This document shows, piece by piece, positions 33,361 through 45,894 of a stretch of 64,000 nucleotides of DNA. The number at the start of each line of letters is the position of its first letter. Within the stretch, counting starts at the first letter, position 1. The stretch comes from Lunularia cruciata. Lineage: Eukaryota; Streptophyta; Marchantiopsida; Lunulariales; Lunulariaceae. The notes under the pieces were generated by a model that had not been told where the DNA came from, ran no database searches, and saw nothing but the letters and a program-made list of their open reading frames with translations. Location: NCBI GenBank assembly GCA_948567375.1, contig OX419762.1, positions 26,738,608-26,802,607 on the forward strand, in the 5' to 3' direction. The translations under genes and the position numbers were made by a program.

Positions 33361-33599
33361 AAGAATAGGATGGATGGAATTTATGGACCACCAAATCTAT
33401 TTCTACCAAACCATTGGGACTTTTGTGTTTGGGTACTACCCAAGCATCACTTCACATAGTTCATCACCTTACATTTTAGGTAGAATTTTCTAAATGCATT
33501 CATTTTGTCTAAGGAACCCTTGATACTCTCGGTTGTAACTTATGGAGAACGGTGGACATGTTGCATCTATGTGTTAGTAAATTAGATAAATTTGAGGTA

Positions 33600-34570
33600 G
33601 TGTGATAGAGTATTAGCCATGGTGATAATGCCCAAGGTTATCATTGCTATGCAACAACAAATCAAGCACCTTACTCAATTATTGGATGAACAAGACCATC
33701 AACAGCAAGAGTATGTAGAGAGAGCACTTTTCAAGAAAGAGAAGACCAAATTCAATTTCTAAAATCCAAGGTATTTGGTAGCAAGAATCTCCCAAGTGTA
33801 GTGGAGAAGTTTTATCTGACTATGAATGTTATTTTGAGGCTACAAATCTTTGATCGACAAAAACAAATTCTCTTAGCTTCAAGCCAGTTGGACGGAGCAG
33901 CAAAGCTATGGTGGCAATTCCAAGTGGAGCAAGCTAAAATGCAGTTTTTTGCACCAATCCTGACATGGGAAGAATTCAAGGATGCAATAATTGGGTGATC
34001 AATACCACACAAGTTGCACAAGATAAGTTAGTAGAGTTGAAGCAGATTGGTTCTGGAAGAAGCTACATCACAATATTCTAGAACACTGTTATGCAAATTC
34101 TAGATATAATGGATGGTGAAGCTTTGGATCGATTTATGAGTAGCTTGAAGTCACAAACCAAATTAGAAGTGATTATGTGAGAGTCAAAATACTTGGAAGA
34201 AGCCATGTAGCTAGCAAAGCATTTTGATTCCTTGGTTGCAACAACTTGGTCTTGACCTTGACCTTCACAAAACCAACTAGCACATTACACAAGTGTGGAG
34301 GAGCTGGCACTAATGGAGATTGATACCATCTAATAGAGATCATTTGGTATAGTGGATCTATGAGCTGGCATGTCTCTCACTCAAGATGAACCTCTAATGG
34401 CTATTATGGTAGCTTACCATCAATTAAGAAGGCAAAGAACCTCAACTCCATCATACTCTTCCAAGGCTAACACTCCAATACTCAAGACATTGCTCACTAG
34501 AGAATTCAATGAGAGAGGAATAGTTGCAAATGAAAGGATGATGAGTACTTCCTCATCCCTTGTTTATATA
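33600..34570 (+). pseudogene. Decayed gypsy gag of element E
   Basis: Fragments in shifting frames match the plant Ty3/gypsy Gag core: SSQLDGAAKLWWQFQVEQ, LTWEEFKDAI, then DGEALDRFMSSLKSQTKLEV and YLEEAM. Stops and frameshifts separate them. No protease or RT of this element follows, because the sequence is replaced by element A. Confidence 0.65.
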
Positions 34571-34723
34571 CTTGTGAAATAGTTACGCACCAAAGTTACT
34601 AATTACTGGCTTAACTCAAGTTACTAGGCTAAAAGTCAAGTAAAGTCAAAAGGTATAAAGGAATATCCATCCACATGGGCATATTCCACTAAGCATGTGA
34701 TCTTATCTTGACTTACTACCAAT

Positions 34724-35047
34724 TGAAGGATTCTTTCACATGGGCTATCCTTGGACTATAGAAGAATCCAAAATAAAAAGGCTTGTGGGCCCAAGAGTTC
34801 TCAACTCTTTCCTCAAAGCCAAACACCTAGGATTAATACCAAGTCAACACACTAGAATCCAAAATAGTGGTGCTCATCTTTTCCACTTCCTCTAAAGTAA
34901 GATCCCCTCTATCTTAGTTATGATTAACTTTAGCTAATCATGACTAATGTAGAACCATATTTTATCTCTATAAAAAATATCTCTCAAGTACTTGTAATAC
35001 TAAGCTAAATATCACAATATCACACACATGCACAAATGGGTGTTACA
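34724..35047 (-). repeat. Element A 3' LTR
   Basis: Matches 38813-39138 with scattered substitutions. The outer left end is TG on the plus strand here but TC in the other copy. Confidence 0.8.
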
Positions 35048-35359
35048 TTTACTCTTGAACTAAGTTTCACTTTCTCCTCAAAGTGAAGGTCTCTCTACCT
35101 TCTATGATACATTTTCAACTTATCATGGATAATCCTATCAAACTGTCTTCCTCCCAACTCCTTGAGATCATAGGTGTAATTGCCACACCTTCTCCACTAT
35201 GAAATGTCCAAAGAACTTAGGAAAAAACTTCTTTTGTACTCTCTTAAATCAAACAAAATCAAACAACATTACCCAATCACCTTCTTTGAAAGGCTCTACC
35301 TCCTTCTTGCCTTGCCTCTTGTCATAGCTCTCCTTTTGTTTCCTTTGGGCTTGCTCCAC

Positions 35360-36523
35360 TCAAACCATAGCAACTGCTCTTGCCTCTTCCAACTCCATGA
35401 GTTGTTCCTTCCTTGACTTCTCTGCATCACCTCCTTGTACTTTCTTCAATCTCCTATGAATGCTTTGGAAGATAGGAAGATCAAAGTGAATAGGTAGGGT
35501 AGACTCAATACCATATACCAATTGAAATGGAGAATATTGGGTGGAAGTCTTCATTGTTGTCCTATACACCCACAAAACTGCATGACTCCTCTTGTCTCAA
35601 TGATGTTTAGCCTCCTCCATTTTTGCATCTTTGGCCAACATCATGCACAATGTCTGATTGGTTCTCTCTGCCAAGCCATTGGAATTTGGCTTATAGGATG
35701 TAGTTACTCTATGTGTGATAGAGAAATATTGTAGCATGGCTGTAGTGATGCTTCTTGTAAACTCTCCTCCTCTATCAAAAACCAACTCCAAAGAGCATCC
35801 AAACCTAGTGATAATGCGTTCAAAAAGAAATCTACCAACTTCATCTTCATTCGTGTCCCTCAATGGTCTAGCCTCAACCCACTTGGTAAGGTAACTAGTA
35901 ACTACCACAATATATCAATTGTTCCTTGGGGTTCTATTGATAGGACCTACAAAATCAATTCCCCACTTCTCAAAAGGTCTTAGTAATTGAATTGATCTAA
36001 GTGGTTGAGTGGATGTAGAATTTCTAGCAAAAGCTTGACAAACATGACAAGTTTTGCAATAATCAAGACAATCCTTGAAAATCCCTCTCTAATGGTAACT
36101 TGCATCTAGAATCTTTTTGCAATAATCAAGACAATCCTTGAAAATCCCTCTCTAATGGTAACTTGCATCTAGAATCTTTAAAGTAGTCACCTTTCCTGCA
36201 ATGTGTCTTCCACATACTAAACCTTCATGAAACTCCTTTATGAGTAAGATAGACTCTCCCTTACCCACTGCTCTTCGAAGTAGACCATCTGCTTCTTGGA
36301 AAAGAATATCCGCCACCATTGTATAAGGTCTAGATCTTGCAACAAGGGCATTCCTCTCCCAAGCATGCATCACTTTTGGATAGTTATCTATTGTCACAAA
36401 ATCCACAATCTCCTTGTACTCCATTAGAACCTCTTGAGTGATTGAGATTATCATGAGCTCCTCATCCAAGAAGGAATCATCCACTGGTTCATCTCCATCA
36501 TGATCATAGGCCCTAGATAACAA
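35360..36523 (-). pseudogene. Element A integrase in three frames
   Basis: The N-terminal zinc-binding part (36523-36152) shows EFHEGLVCGRHIAGKVTTLK. The DDE core (35908-35597) shows VVTSYLTKWVEARPL, FDRGGEF and YKPNSNGLAERTNQTL. The C-terminal part (35575-35360) shows STQYSPFQLVYGIESTLP. These are the landmarks of a Ty3/gypsy integrase. Frameshifts and a 63-base duplication separate the parts. Confidence 0.8.
36053..36178. repeat. 63-bp tandem duplication in integrase
   Basis: The segment containing AATCAAGACAATCCTTGAAA appears at 36061 and again at 36124 with essentially no changes. Its near identity points to a recent event inside the older element. Confidence 0.9.
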
Positions 36524-36556
36524 ATCTACATTTACATGTTTCTTCCTTGGCCTACC

Positions 36557-37727
36557 CTAAATGGTGTAGTCATACTCAAACAAGAGTATCATCCACCTTG
36601 CTAGTCTCCCTTCCACATTAGGCTTGTTGAAGATGTACTTCAAAGCTTTGTGATTTATGACAATGGTGGCTTTCACTCCAATCAAGTAGTGTCTAAACTT
36701 CTTGAGACCAAAGATTACTGCTAACCCTTCTCTCTTTGTGGCAGAGTATTTCTTCTCTGCTGAAACCATATGCTTACTAGCATAAGCTATTGGATGATCA
36801 TGTTCATCTTGGCCTAATAAACTAAGAGTGCATCTTATAGCTACATTAGAAGTATTAGTGTAGAGGATGAAAGGCTTACTATAACCAGGTTTAGCAAGAA
36901 TTGGAGCTATAACAAGGAATTGCTTGAGCACCTCAAAAGCTTTGAGAGCCTCCTTGTCTTCTCCAATCACCATGTAATCTACACCTTTCTTCATGTAGAT
37001 GGTCAATGCATAAGCCTTGTTGGAAAATGAGAAGATGAACCTCCTATAGTACCCAAACATCCCCAAGAATTGGCGTAACTTTGTCAAGCTTGAAGGGAAT
37101 GGAAAGTCTGAAGTATTAGGATTTCCACCATACTTGTAACCTTGAGGAGTATACACAACCTCTTTCACCACCAAATCACTCTCATCCTCTTCCAAACTCT
37201 CCTCCATACAAATTGCAATCTTGAAAGCTTCAACCTTGAAAGAAGGTTTCTCATATCTCACCTTGCTTCTAATTTGTGGTCTCAACCCTCTCACAAAATT
37301 CTTGGTGAGCATGGCCCCTATGCCAATCATAGTAATCTCCACATTATCCTCACTCTTCCTCAACACTATGCAAAATTTGGACTCTAACTTTTCCACTCTT
37401 TCTACATAGATTCTCACTTTCTCTCCATCTCCTTGTTTGAGAAAGGTAACCTCACTCATCAATCTCTCATAACTCTCATCTGGAAGAAAATTCTCAATGA
37501 GTGGGGTAGTCAAATCCTCCCAAGATTCTTCTTCCCCATCTCTCCTCTCTCTCTTTTGGTATTGACTCATACCATGTAACTGTTGCATCCTCAAAGAAAT
37601 CTGGTAAAAATGAGGCCCACTCATTCTTCCTCCTCTCATTGTTTCCTATGAAAGCTCTCTTCAAGTCTCTCACAAAGGTCCCAATATCTTCTCTATCCTT
37701 GCCAAAGAAAACCAGAAGTTTCCCCAT
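36557..37727 (-). pseudogene. Element A gag fused in frame to RT end and RNase H
   Basis: The capsid start (GKLLVFFGKDREDIGTFVRD, 37727-37494) shifts frame into a 360-codon open frame (37639-36557). That frame carries the Gag capsid (TPLIENFLPDESYERLMSEV, GLRPQIRSKVRYEKPSF) for its first ~155 residues. It then passes without a stop into the RT connection (SSLTKLRQFLGMFGYYRRF) and RNase H (PFILYTNTSNVAIRCTLSLL, HYLIG, NHKALKYIFNKPNVEGRLAR). Protease and the RT catalytic palm are deleted at the join. The deletion kept the frame open. Confidence 0.8.
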
Positions 37728-38010
37728 CTTAACCCCTCACTATCTTTCTTTTCTCTCAATTTTTTTCTTTTTTTCTTTTCTTTTCTCTCATTCTCTAACT
37801 AATAGAGTATATACATGACTAACACCATTTGAGAATAATCCACTCTAGGAAAAAAAAATTAGGTTACTCTAAGATTTCTATAGCAATATCAAGTCCTAGA
37901 TTGCATATTAATCAAAATCTCATGGATAGTTTATCCATAAGTTGAAAGATTATCTCCATCACTAATCTTGAGAACTAGCTGATGAAGGTGGTAATATTTT
38001 TGTAGTTGTA

Positions 38011-38409
38011 CTAAGACTCTCTCCAAGATTCTTCACCAAAATATCCAAATTCTTTTACTCCATAACACTCATGTGCTTTTGGAAATCCTTCCACTCCACA
38101 AACCTCACACAACTCCTTGGTCTTAGATCTTTTCCCTTCTAATCTTTGTGAAGAAGGTACAACATGCAAACCCAAGTCAAGTAAGCCTCTCCTTTCTCTC
38201 AATCTCTTGCTTTCAAAAGTCAATGGATATGAACTTGACTTATGTCCCTTCTCTCCACATAAAAAGCACTTAGACTCACTCTTTCCTCCAAGTGGTGTAG
38301 GTTTTTGGGTCCTCTCAACACTCTCTTCAAATTCTCTTCTCAACTCTCTTCTCCTCAAATCCACCTCTACAATCACCTCAAACCCTTGGGGAGCCCTGCA
38401 TAGCCTCAA
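38011..38409 (-). pseudogene. Element A zinc-knuckle frame, upstream of gag
   Basis: 132 codons containing CFLCGEKGHKSSSYP, a CCHC knuckle with the last cysteine changed to tyrosine, and a second CEVCGVEGFPKAHEC knuckle-like motif. Zinc knuckles normally follow the capsid part of Gag; here the frame lies on the 5' side of it, so this region is rearranged. Confidence 0.6.
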
Positions 38410-38795
38410 TTTTCACTCTTGTTGACCCTCCATGTTCCCAAGATGAGTCTCAACACTCAAACATGTTTTTTGTTGCTCTCACACTCCTCATGCATGAAAT
38501 CTAAATTTTCTAAAATTGACATTTCCTCATAATGTCAGTCAAATCTTGCAATTGGTAAATCACAATCCTCTAAAAAATTTCACACTTGATGATAACTCTA
38601 GTGCATCCATCTCTGCAAAATTTCAGATCTTTTCATCAAGCCATTTGGCCTAGGAACCTTTCTATTAAGCACATATATTTCAGATTTGGTCTAAAAACCA
38701 CTCCCTCAATTTAAAAACATATAACTCTCTGCTCAAGAATGATCTCTCTCTAATTTTTGTGTCAACAGGTAGGATACAATGCATTGAATTTTCTA

Positions 38796-38807
38796 GTGAC
38801 CCAACCA
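38796..38807 (-). other. Candidate primer-binding site of element A
   Basis: Minus strand TGGTTGGGTCAC begins with TGG five bases inside the 5' LTR, as a PBS should. It is not the initiator-Met site used by elements C and E; the tRNA was not identified. Confidence 0.4.
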
Positions 38808-38812
38808 CTAAG

Positions 38813-39138
38813 TCAAGGATTATTTCACATGGCCTATCCTTGGATTATAGAAGAATCTAAAATAAAGAGGCTTGCGGGCCCAAGAGCTCTCAACTCTTTA
38901 CTCAAAGCCAAACACCTAGGAATAATACCAAGTCAACACACTAGAATCCAAAATAGTGGTGTTCATCTTTTCCATTTCCTCTAAAGTAAGGTCCTCCCTA
39001 TCTTATCTATCACTAACTTTAGCTAATCATGACTAATTTAGAACCATCCTTTATCTCTATATAAATAATATCTCTCAAGTACTTGTAATACCAAGCTAAA
39101 TATCACAATATCACACACATGCACAAATGGGTGTTACA
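38813..39138 (-). repeat. Element A 5' LTR
   Basis: Direct copy of 34724-35047. TATATAAATA-like sequence (near 39058) is the likely TATA region, though in this orientation the promoter direction is unclear. Confidence 0.8.
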
Positions 39139-39389
39139 AGCCATATGGGTTTGCATGGCATTGCTTGTTTGCATGGAGTTTCTGGTTTGCGTGTGCCATG
39201 TGGTTTGTGTAGATGTTGGTTTGCATAATTTGCAACCTTGGAATTAGATAGGTTTCCTCTACATGTTTCATGTTCAATTATGCTACTCTAGATTGTACTA
39301 AATTCAAATTTTTGTAATGGTCAACTTATGTTTAAAATGTGCATCTTGGATTCCAAGAAAAAATCATATTGTGATATACTTGTGTTCTT

Positions 39390-39852
39390 GTCGTACGTAC
39401 TATGTCACCACATTTGTAACACAAAGTTAGTTTTTTTAAACATTGGAGTGGTATTGTTGGTAGTAATACTTATTTTGATAGGTGCTCATGTACTACTTTA
39501 TGATGGCCACATTTCATGTTAAGGTTATTGCTCACATAGTGGGACCCATTGTTACTTGCAGCACTTGTATTGTCAAATTTGCCATTAATGGCATTGTTAG
39601 GGCTAGAGACTTGGGTTGAGAAAAGGGGTATACTTTTGAAGTGTAGCTCTAGAGAGCTCACTTCTTTGATGTTGAGTCTTTGAGTTCTTACCCATGGTGG
39701 ACAGAGGCTGATGAGCATTATTTGCAGTCTCTTAGCTAGAGTAGGTATGGCTTGATTGTAGTCAATGCTTTATTTTTGGCAAATTTTTGAATAAAAGATT
39801 GAGTTCATATCTGATTTGAGTGTGATTCAAGTGGAAGAGTGAACTAATTACA
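39390..39852 (+). repeat. Element B 5' LTR, truncated
   Basis: Aligns with 57765-58213 (shared GATGGCCA-ATTTCATGTTA, CATGGTGGACAGA, CTCTTAGCTAGAGTAGGT) and ends ATTACA. The left portion is missing or not alignable. Confidence 0.7.
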
Positions 39853-40129
39853 TCAAAGAAGTGAGAGTCACGATGAAATCAAATATATGAACTAAGAGCG
39901 TTGGTGATATCTCCAAGCCTTGCAGATTGTTAATACATTTGATTGTGGTCCTAGATTTCCCTAAGAGTGATCATATGCGGAAGCTCTATTCAAGTTGATG
40001 TAGATTTGGCAATTGAGAAGATGATGTGTGGAAGTGCTACCCAACTTTCTCACAATTGAGGTCAAATTTGAGTTAAAGGATGTCAATTTAAGTGCAAGAG
40101 AGTGAAATCAAAGGCCCTTATGTTGCAAA

Positions 40130-40790
40130 TTTGGCTGAGAAGCAAAATTGGAGGTGTATTTGGGAATCAATCCTCTCAAATTAGGGATTAAGAGATCCAC
40201 ATCTTCTCAATTTAGCTTGAATTAATAGTTAGTTAGAGATTTTGCAATCAGTTAATTGTAGAGGAGGCATGTCAAATTAGAAGAAGTTTTTAGATTCAAG
40301 GGTTAAGTTGGTGGAAGTTGCTTGTATTGCCCTAGTTAGTGCTCAAGTAGGTGAAGGTTTGCTAGATTTAGAGAGGGTTTGAATTGGCAAGAAGAAAGGC
40401 CTCATTTGGTTGATTTGGCATTGGTTGAATTTTAGCATTTCAAAGCTTCAAGGCATAGAGCTATAGGCAAGAGAGTAGATCTTCTCAAAGTAGTGATTTG
40501 GAGATCCACATCTTCTCAATTTGGCTTGAGTTGATAGTTAGTTGAATATTTGATGATTAGCCAACTATAAAGGAGGTACATCAAATTGGAAGAGGTCTTC
40601 CAGATTCAAAGATCAAGTTGGCAAAGGTTGCTTGTATTGCTCAAGTTGGTGAAGGTTGGCTAGATTTAGGGAAGTTTTAAATAGTTAGTGCTTGAGTTGG
40701 TGAAGGTTTGCTACATTTGGAGAGGGTTCAAATTGGCAAGAACAAAGGTCTCATTTGTTTGAATTTCAGCATTTCAAGGCTACAAAGTGC
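40130..40790. repeat. Tandem duplication, period about 310 bp, in element B
   Basis: GATCCACATCTTCTCAATTT begins at 40194 and 40503 and the following sequences correspond for about 280 bases with many substitutions. It lies in the untranslated part between the LTR and gag. Confidence 0.65.
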
Positions 40791-40887
40791 CAACAAGCCA
40801 ACTTGTTAGTGTGAAGCTCCCAGTTTAGATGAGTTTTTGGTAGTTTTTGATCATTGTTTGGAAAAACTTGCCCATCCTTCTAGATTG

Positions 40888-40960
40888 TGCATAGTAAGGT
40901 TTGAATCCTAGATCTTAGGTTCGTAGATTGGTGCTCTAGTCAACTAGTCCACCTCACCTG
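40888..40960 (-). tRNA. tRNA-like remnant, tRNA-Arg(ACG)-like
   Basis: On the minus strand the order D-arm (CTAGTTGACTAGAGC), anticodon loop CTACGAA (anticodon ACG) and T-arm loop TTCAAA is in tRNA-like spacing. The stems are poorly paired and the acceptor stem is not convincing, so this is a pseudo-tRNA or SINE head, not an active gene. Confidence 0.3.
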
Positions 40961-41689
40961 TTGTCCTAGAGACAAGTCAATTGATACTTATACACATGTA
41001 GTTTTGGCTAGGAGAGGCTATTTGATCTCATCCTTGGTGATCTTGGTATCTTAAGAGTAGATAGACACTCCTACTATATCAAATGCCAAATGTGGCATAG
41101 TCAATCTAATGTTGATTTATGAAATGGAGTGTTTTTTGTTTAGATCTCAATTCTTTACTTCTTGTTTGTGCACCATGCTTATATGAGATGCCTTGGCTTT
41201 AGAGTGTTATTGCTCCAATGTGCTATTGGTAGTGAGATTGGAGTGATGACTAGTCAAAACACTTATGTTTCTCTTTGGTGAGACAAGAAGTGATGACTTG
41301 AAAACCGTGAGAATGCATACTATGATGGTAGATTACAAGTTTCTCTTTTTGCTAATGTATTTGTTACAATTAGAGTTACGTTAGTAGTGGTAGCGCTTGG
41401 TGTTGGCACTTAGTGATGATCCTTGGTGGGGTACTTGTGGTGGTTATGATTATGGTTTGAGTTACATTATCATGTCACAATCTTTTGAGGATTCCAGAAG
41501 AGATATCATTATAGTACATAGTGGGTTTACATAGAGTAACGCTTAGTATCAACATCTATCTCAAGTCCTACTAAGAGGGGAGATTGACTCTTATTTGGAG
41601 TTTGATACAAGCGTTGATTCAAATGAGAGTGCACCTAGTGTGTCTATACCATTGTTGTGGGACATGGAAAAGATTTATGGGCCTTCAAA

Positions 41690-42640
41690 GGCCCTAAGCG
41701 CTACTTTGGTATAGTGAGTACCATTGAGTTAGATGACTTCATCTTGGAGTTTAATAGTTGGTGTGATCTATAGTCGATGCCAAAGCCGGCTTTGTTCATA
41801 CCCTTCATGGCATGGGAGGGGTTTTTCTAGCACTTGGAGGGTCTGCCAATGGATGACTATCATGAGTTCAAGAGAGCTCACTTGGAAAAAGATTGAGCTA
41901 TGGAGACAAACACCAATCTCTAAATTACATCTCCATCACTTCAAGCTTGGTGTCTAGCAATAGATTGTACCGACAAGTTCAAGCTCTAGTAATGTTAGTG
42001 CATCCAATGGAGGTGCAATAGTTGGAGATGGTGCTACTACATGGTGGTACGATTACATGAGGTGGTGCAATATCAAGGTTTAATCCCATGGTGGAATTCT
42101 TCTAGTGCTTGAGGCAGAACTACTAGGGAGTGTGGATTGACAAGTTGAGGAGTTTACAAGAGTTCCAATAGAAGGCTAGAGAGAGCCTACACAAGGCATA
42201 CACTTGCATGAGATGGCTAATCAGTTACATTCAAGGATTTATTAAGGCCCAAGTAGTCTATTTTTGGTATGGAAGCTTGGACATAAAGTACATGATGTTA
42301 TGTTGTTATAGGCTATCTCACCTTCTTTAGCGGTGGTCTTTAGTGTGGCTAAGCACATTGAGCTCAACATGGTGGAGGAGAGAGTGGTGACATTTGGATT
42401 TAGAGAGACATTATCTATAATTGTTACTTCTTTTAGAGTGTAGTAGAGTACACCACACCATATTGGCTTTTAAGGAGGCAGCATAGATAGCCTAGATCTT
42501 ATGGAGCAAGTTGAAAGCCTAGTGCAACTAGACCTTTACTTTCATTTTTGGGCTAGTAGAAACTAGTGAGTGGTGGTGTTGCTTGTTGAAGTTGTGGTGG
42601 ATCTCTTCACAAGAGAAAGTGCACTCAATGTAGTAGACGT
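41690..42640 (+). pseudogene. Element B gag remnant
   Basis: Pieces in shifting frames: LDDFILEFNSWCDL, ELTWKKIELWRQTPISKLHL, IKAQVVYFWYGSL, VFSVAKHIELNMVEE, and a knuckle-like C-x-C-G-G-S-L-H-K-R-K-C near 42570. The content fits a gypsy Gag with nucleocapsid. Multiple stops; not functional. Confidence 0.5.
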
Positions 42641-44039
42641 GATACCTATAGTGCATCATAGCCAACACAAAGACAATATGACATTGTCATAGATTTGGTC
42701 ACACCAATGACCAATTCTTTGACCTTCACTTGGAGTTATAGAGTGGTAGAGGAGCTCCAAGTCAAGGAAGATGAGGTAGTGGTAGAGGACCCACACCTGG
42801 TAGGAGCATAATACATGCCTTTGCTTTTGATACAACCATGGCTACTTAGATTGAGCAATTATTGGAGCAAAGATTGGCTAGCATGACCATAGCTTATAGG
42901 ACGTCAGAGTTGGATGTTGAGGCTTCTACTCTTACGCTAATGATAGATATGTCTTGGATTTTATGTGCAAAGCAACTTGAGTAGATACATCTGCCATAGT
43001 GATTAGGAGTGCAGTACATGCTCTAGAGCATAGAGGAGCATTAGTGGAGTTGGACCCACAAAGAGGAGAGGTTGGTAGATAGGTTAAACTCCCCCAATCT
43101 TTCACACTCTTTGAGACATTACAAACAACATCTATGGCTCCTAACATCCTAGTGTAGGTGTGGTAGGTGGTGATGGAGTGCATGATAGACTAGATGCTAG
43201 TCAATCACCTACTTCCACATAGATTGAGTCTAGCATGATGTTGAAGACTATTCAATTGATTATGCGCTTCCTTTTGTTCTCAACCAATGACATGTTTACA
43301 TAGGAAGTTGATCCAACACTAATATTGTGGTTTGCTATTTTGTGAGAGTAAAGATGATGTGGTTCTTGCTTCTAAAGAAGAGGTGGTTGATAGTCTATCT
43401 GACTTGACTTGAGTTGACTTGATCTGACTTGGTTTAGGAGCATAGGATCTGCTCAACAACTAGTGGTTTATGATAGGCAATAGCAATAGGTTGGAGGAGT
43501 TACCAACTAGACCTACCTTTGAGTGAGCTTGGTCACACTTAGGTTGTCTAATTGGACAAATAGAATGGGATTTTCCATTTGGTAGGACCTTCAAAGAAGG
43601 TCTATACACCATAGAAGATCTTATTAAAATTTGGTGCATAGTTCCTTATGTTGGGGAATGCTATAATTATCAATCTTGAGCTATAGAAGACCAATGTGGA
43701 GAAGTGTTCATTTCAAATCCAAACATCTCTAAGTGTGGTTCTACATAGTATATCATATATGGGAGCTCATTGTCCAAATTCAGCTTGGTCATCTGACTAA
43801 TAGCTTTATGGTGAGAAGTCAAGCTATTACAATAGTAGTAGAGTCTATGATGTGTTAGTTGGTGGAGCAATGTTATATCCCATGGTTTCAATATTGACTA
43901 TTGGGAGGAAAAGATAGCTTCATGTAGGCTAGGTTGGTAGTCACCTGAGGGATTTGTGTGTCACTTACTAGTACACTATAATATTAGTCACTTAATCTTG
44001 GCTCACTAAAATCAAGGACCATGTCATAAGTTTCAACTT

Positions 44040-44870
44040 TCAGCGGTTTTGTTACTTGGCACATTGACTTATTGGAGAGGAACACCCATGTGGAGGATAC
44101 CCCAATACTAGAGGAAATCCCTCAAATCTGGAGTATGAGTAGGATTTTCCATCCACCTTGGATGTTCCATTATAGAGTTCTACGTAGGCCTTGCAATCAC
44201 ATGCAGATTAGATGATGCATCAGGCTTAAAGTGGAGCCTTTGTACCACTAAGAGACTAGTGTGAGGATGAGTCTCCTAAGTCTACTACCTTGTCACCTTT
44301 GGATACCACATTCATTTCCTGGTAGTATCCAATTGAGAGAGTATGTATATTGGAGTTGTTTGGTGAGATTAGCACTCAACTAGTTGTGGTACTACAAGCA
44401 AGTATATAAGTATAGAGGTACTTGTATGTGGAGAGAGAAAAGACTACTGAGAAAATCTATCTACATAAAATGGCACACTTGGCTTATTGGTAGCTTGAGT
44501 TATTACCAATGTCAGTAGTCAAGGGTTACATGGAATTTGGAGTAAAAGTGAGATTGTTCTATCCACCTTGGATGTGCCATTGTGGAGTTATGTGAAAGCA
44601 TTGTAGTAGCATGCCAATCACTTGGTGCAATAGGCTTAGAGAAGAGCCTTTGTACCACCAAAAGACCAATGTGAGGATGAGCCTCTTGAGTTTATTATCT
44701 TGTGATCTTTGGATACCACACTCATTGCTTGGCACTATCTAGCAAAGGGAGTATGTTTATTAGAGTTGTTTGGTGTGATTAGCACTAGACTAGTTTTGGT
44801 ATTATAGGAAGGTGGGTATATGAGTATGGAGGTACTTATATGTGGAGAGAAATAAGATTGATAGGCTAAT
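44040..44870. repeat. Tandem duplication, period about 410 bp, in element B
   Basis: TCCACCTTGGATG recurs at 44152 and 44561, GAGTTGTTTGGTG at 44354 and 44764, with matching context throughout. Both copies are diverged. Confidence 0.7.
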
Positions 44871-45894
44871 CTCTCTATATCATGTGGTACATTTGGCTTA
44901 TCGATATCTTGAGTTATATGTCAATAGTCAAGAGTTACTAGAAGATCCTACTTATAAAAATTTCCTTATTAGGAATGCAAGGTTTGGAGAAATACGGTTA
45001 TATTCATTTGGTTATCTTTGGATAGTCATGTCAAGGATATACTTGTGTTGGCCAAGGTCAAGGTCTACAAGATCTCCATTCTAGTGTGTTTTGGAAGATG
45101 TTATGTATACTACGACATCTCCAAGTTCATCAATTTCATCAAGTTTCTCTACCCTATATTTGGGAGGACATCACTTTGATGGATGATTCCCGTACATGGG
45201 TAATGGCAAGTACACATCAAGTCCATTCTTTGATGGCACTTACCATATTGTTGGATGCAGCCAACATAGGATCACAAGCTCATTGTCATCTTTAGTGGAC
45301 AAACCTTATACCTAGAGAGGTTCTATAATGTGCTTATGATGGGATTCAACAACTAGACCACCTTACTATTGATGATATTCTGGATTTTGGGTACCAATTT
45401 GAGATGGTGGTAGTAGTTGATAGGTCACCTATGGTAGTGATGAACCTTGTTAGAGACCTCATATCCACATTACCCACACTTATGGGTTTCCAAAGCTCCC
45501 ATGCTTTTTGATAAGGAGGTCTTGGACTTGTTTGGGACTCATAGTTACAATAGTAGGTGGAGTCTAACACCAATGAGAGTGAGCGGGTGATGGGTTTTGA
45601 TATTGGTATTTCCATTGTTACAATAGTGTCAGAGGCATCTAGGTATTAGGTTAGGCTATGGACTTGAAATGTTTGACATAGATTGTGAGCCTTGGCTTAG
45701 CAAAGTAGCGTAGGATGTGCTTGATATGCATCACCACTCTAACACTTGTGAGCTTTGTGCTTATCAAGATGATTCAAGCACATGTTGAGGGTAATGGACC
45801 TAGTAGGCATGGTATTCTTGGGATATAGCCAATGGCTACTAGTGCAAGTGGTCTACTTGAGGTCCATCTAAGTGAATATGGTCTTCTTGGGATG

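Larger units (their letters stand above)
34724..39138 (-). mobile_element. Element A: Ty3/gypsy LTR retrotransposon, minus strand, internally deleted
   Basis: Two direct copies of an LTR of about 325 bases (34724-35047 and 38813-39138) flank a minus-strand gag-pol. Read on the minus strand each LTR starts TGTAACACCC. Order from the 5' side: LTR, a candidate PBS, zinc-knuckle frame, gag, then a frame that jumps from gag to the RT end and RNase H, then integrase. A purine-rich tract (minus strand of about 35055-35085) precedes the 3' LTR. Protease and the RT palm are missing. Flanks (CCAAT and AGCCA) show no target duplication. Confidence 0.8.
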
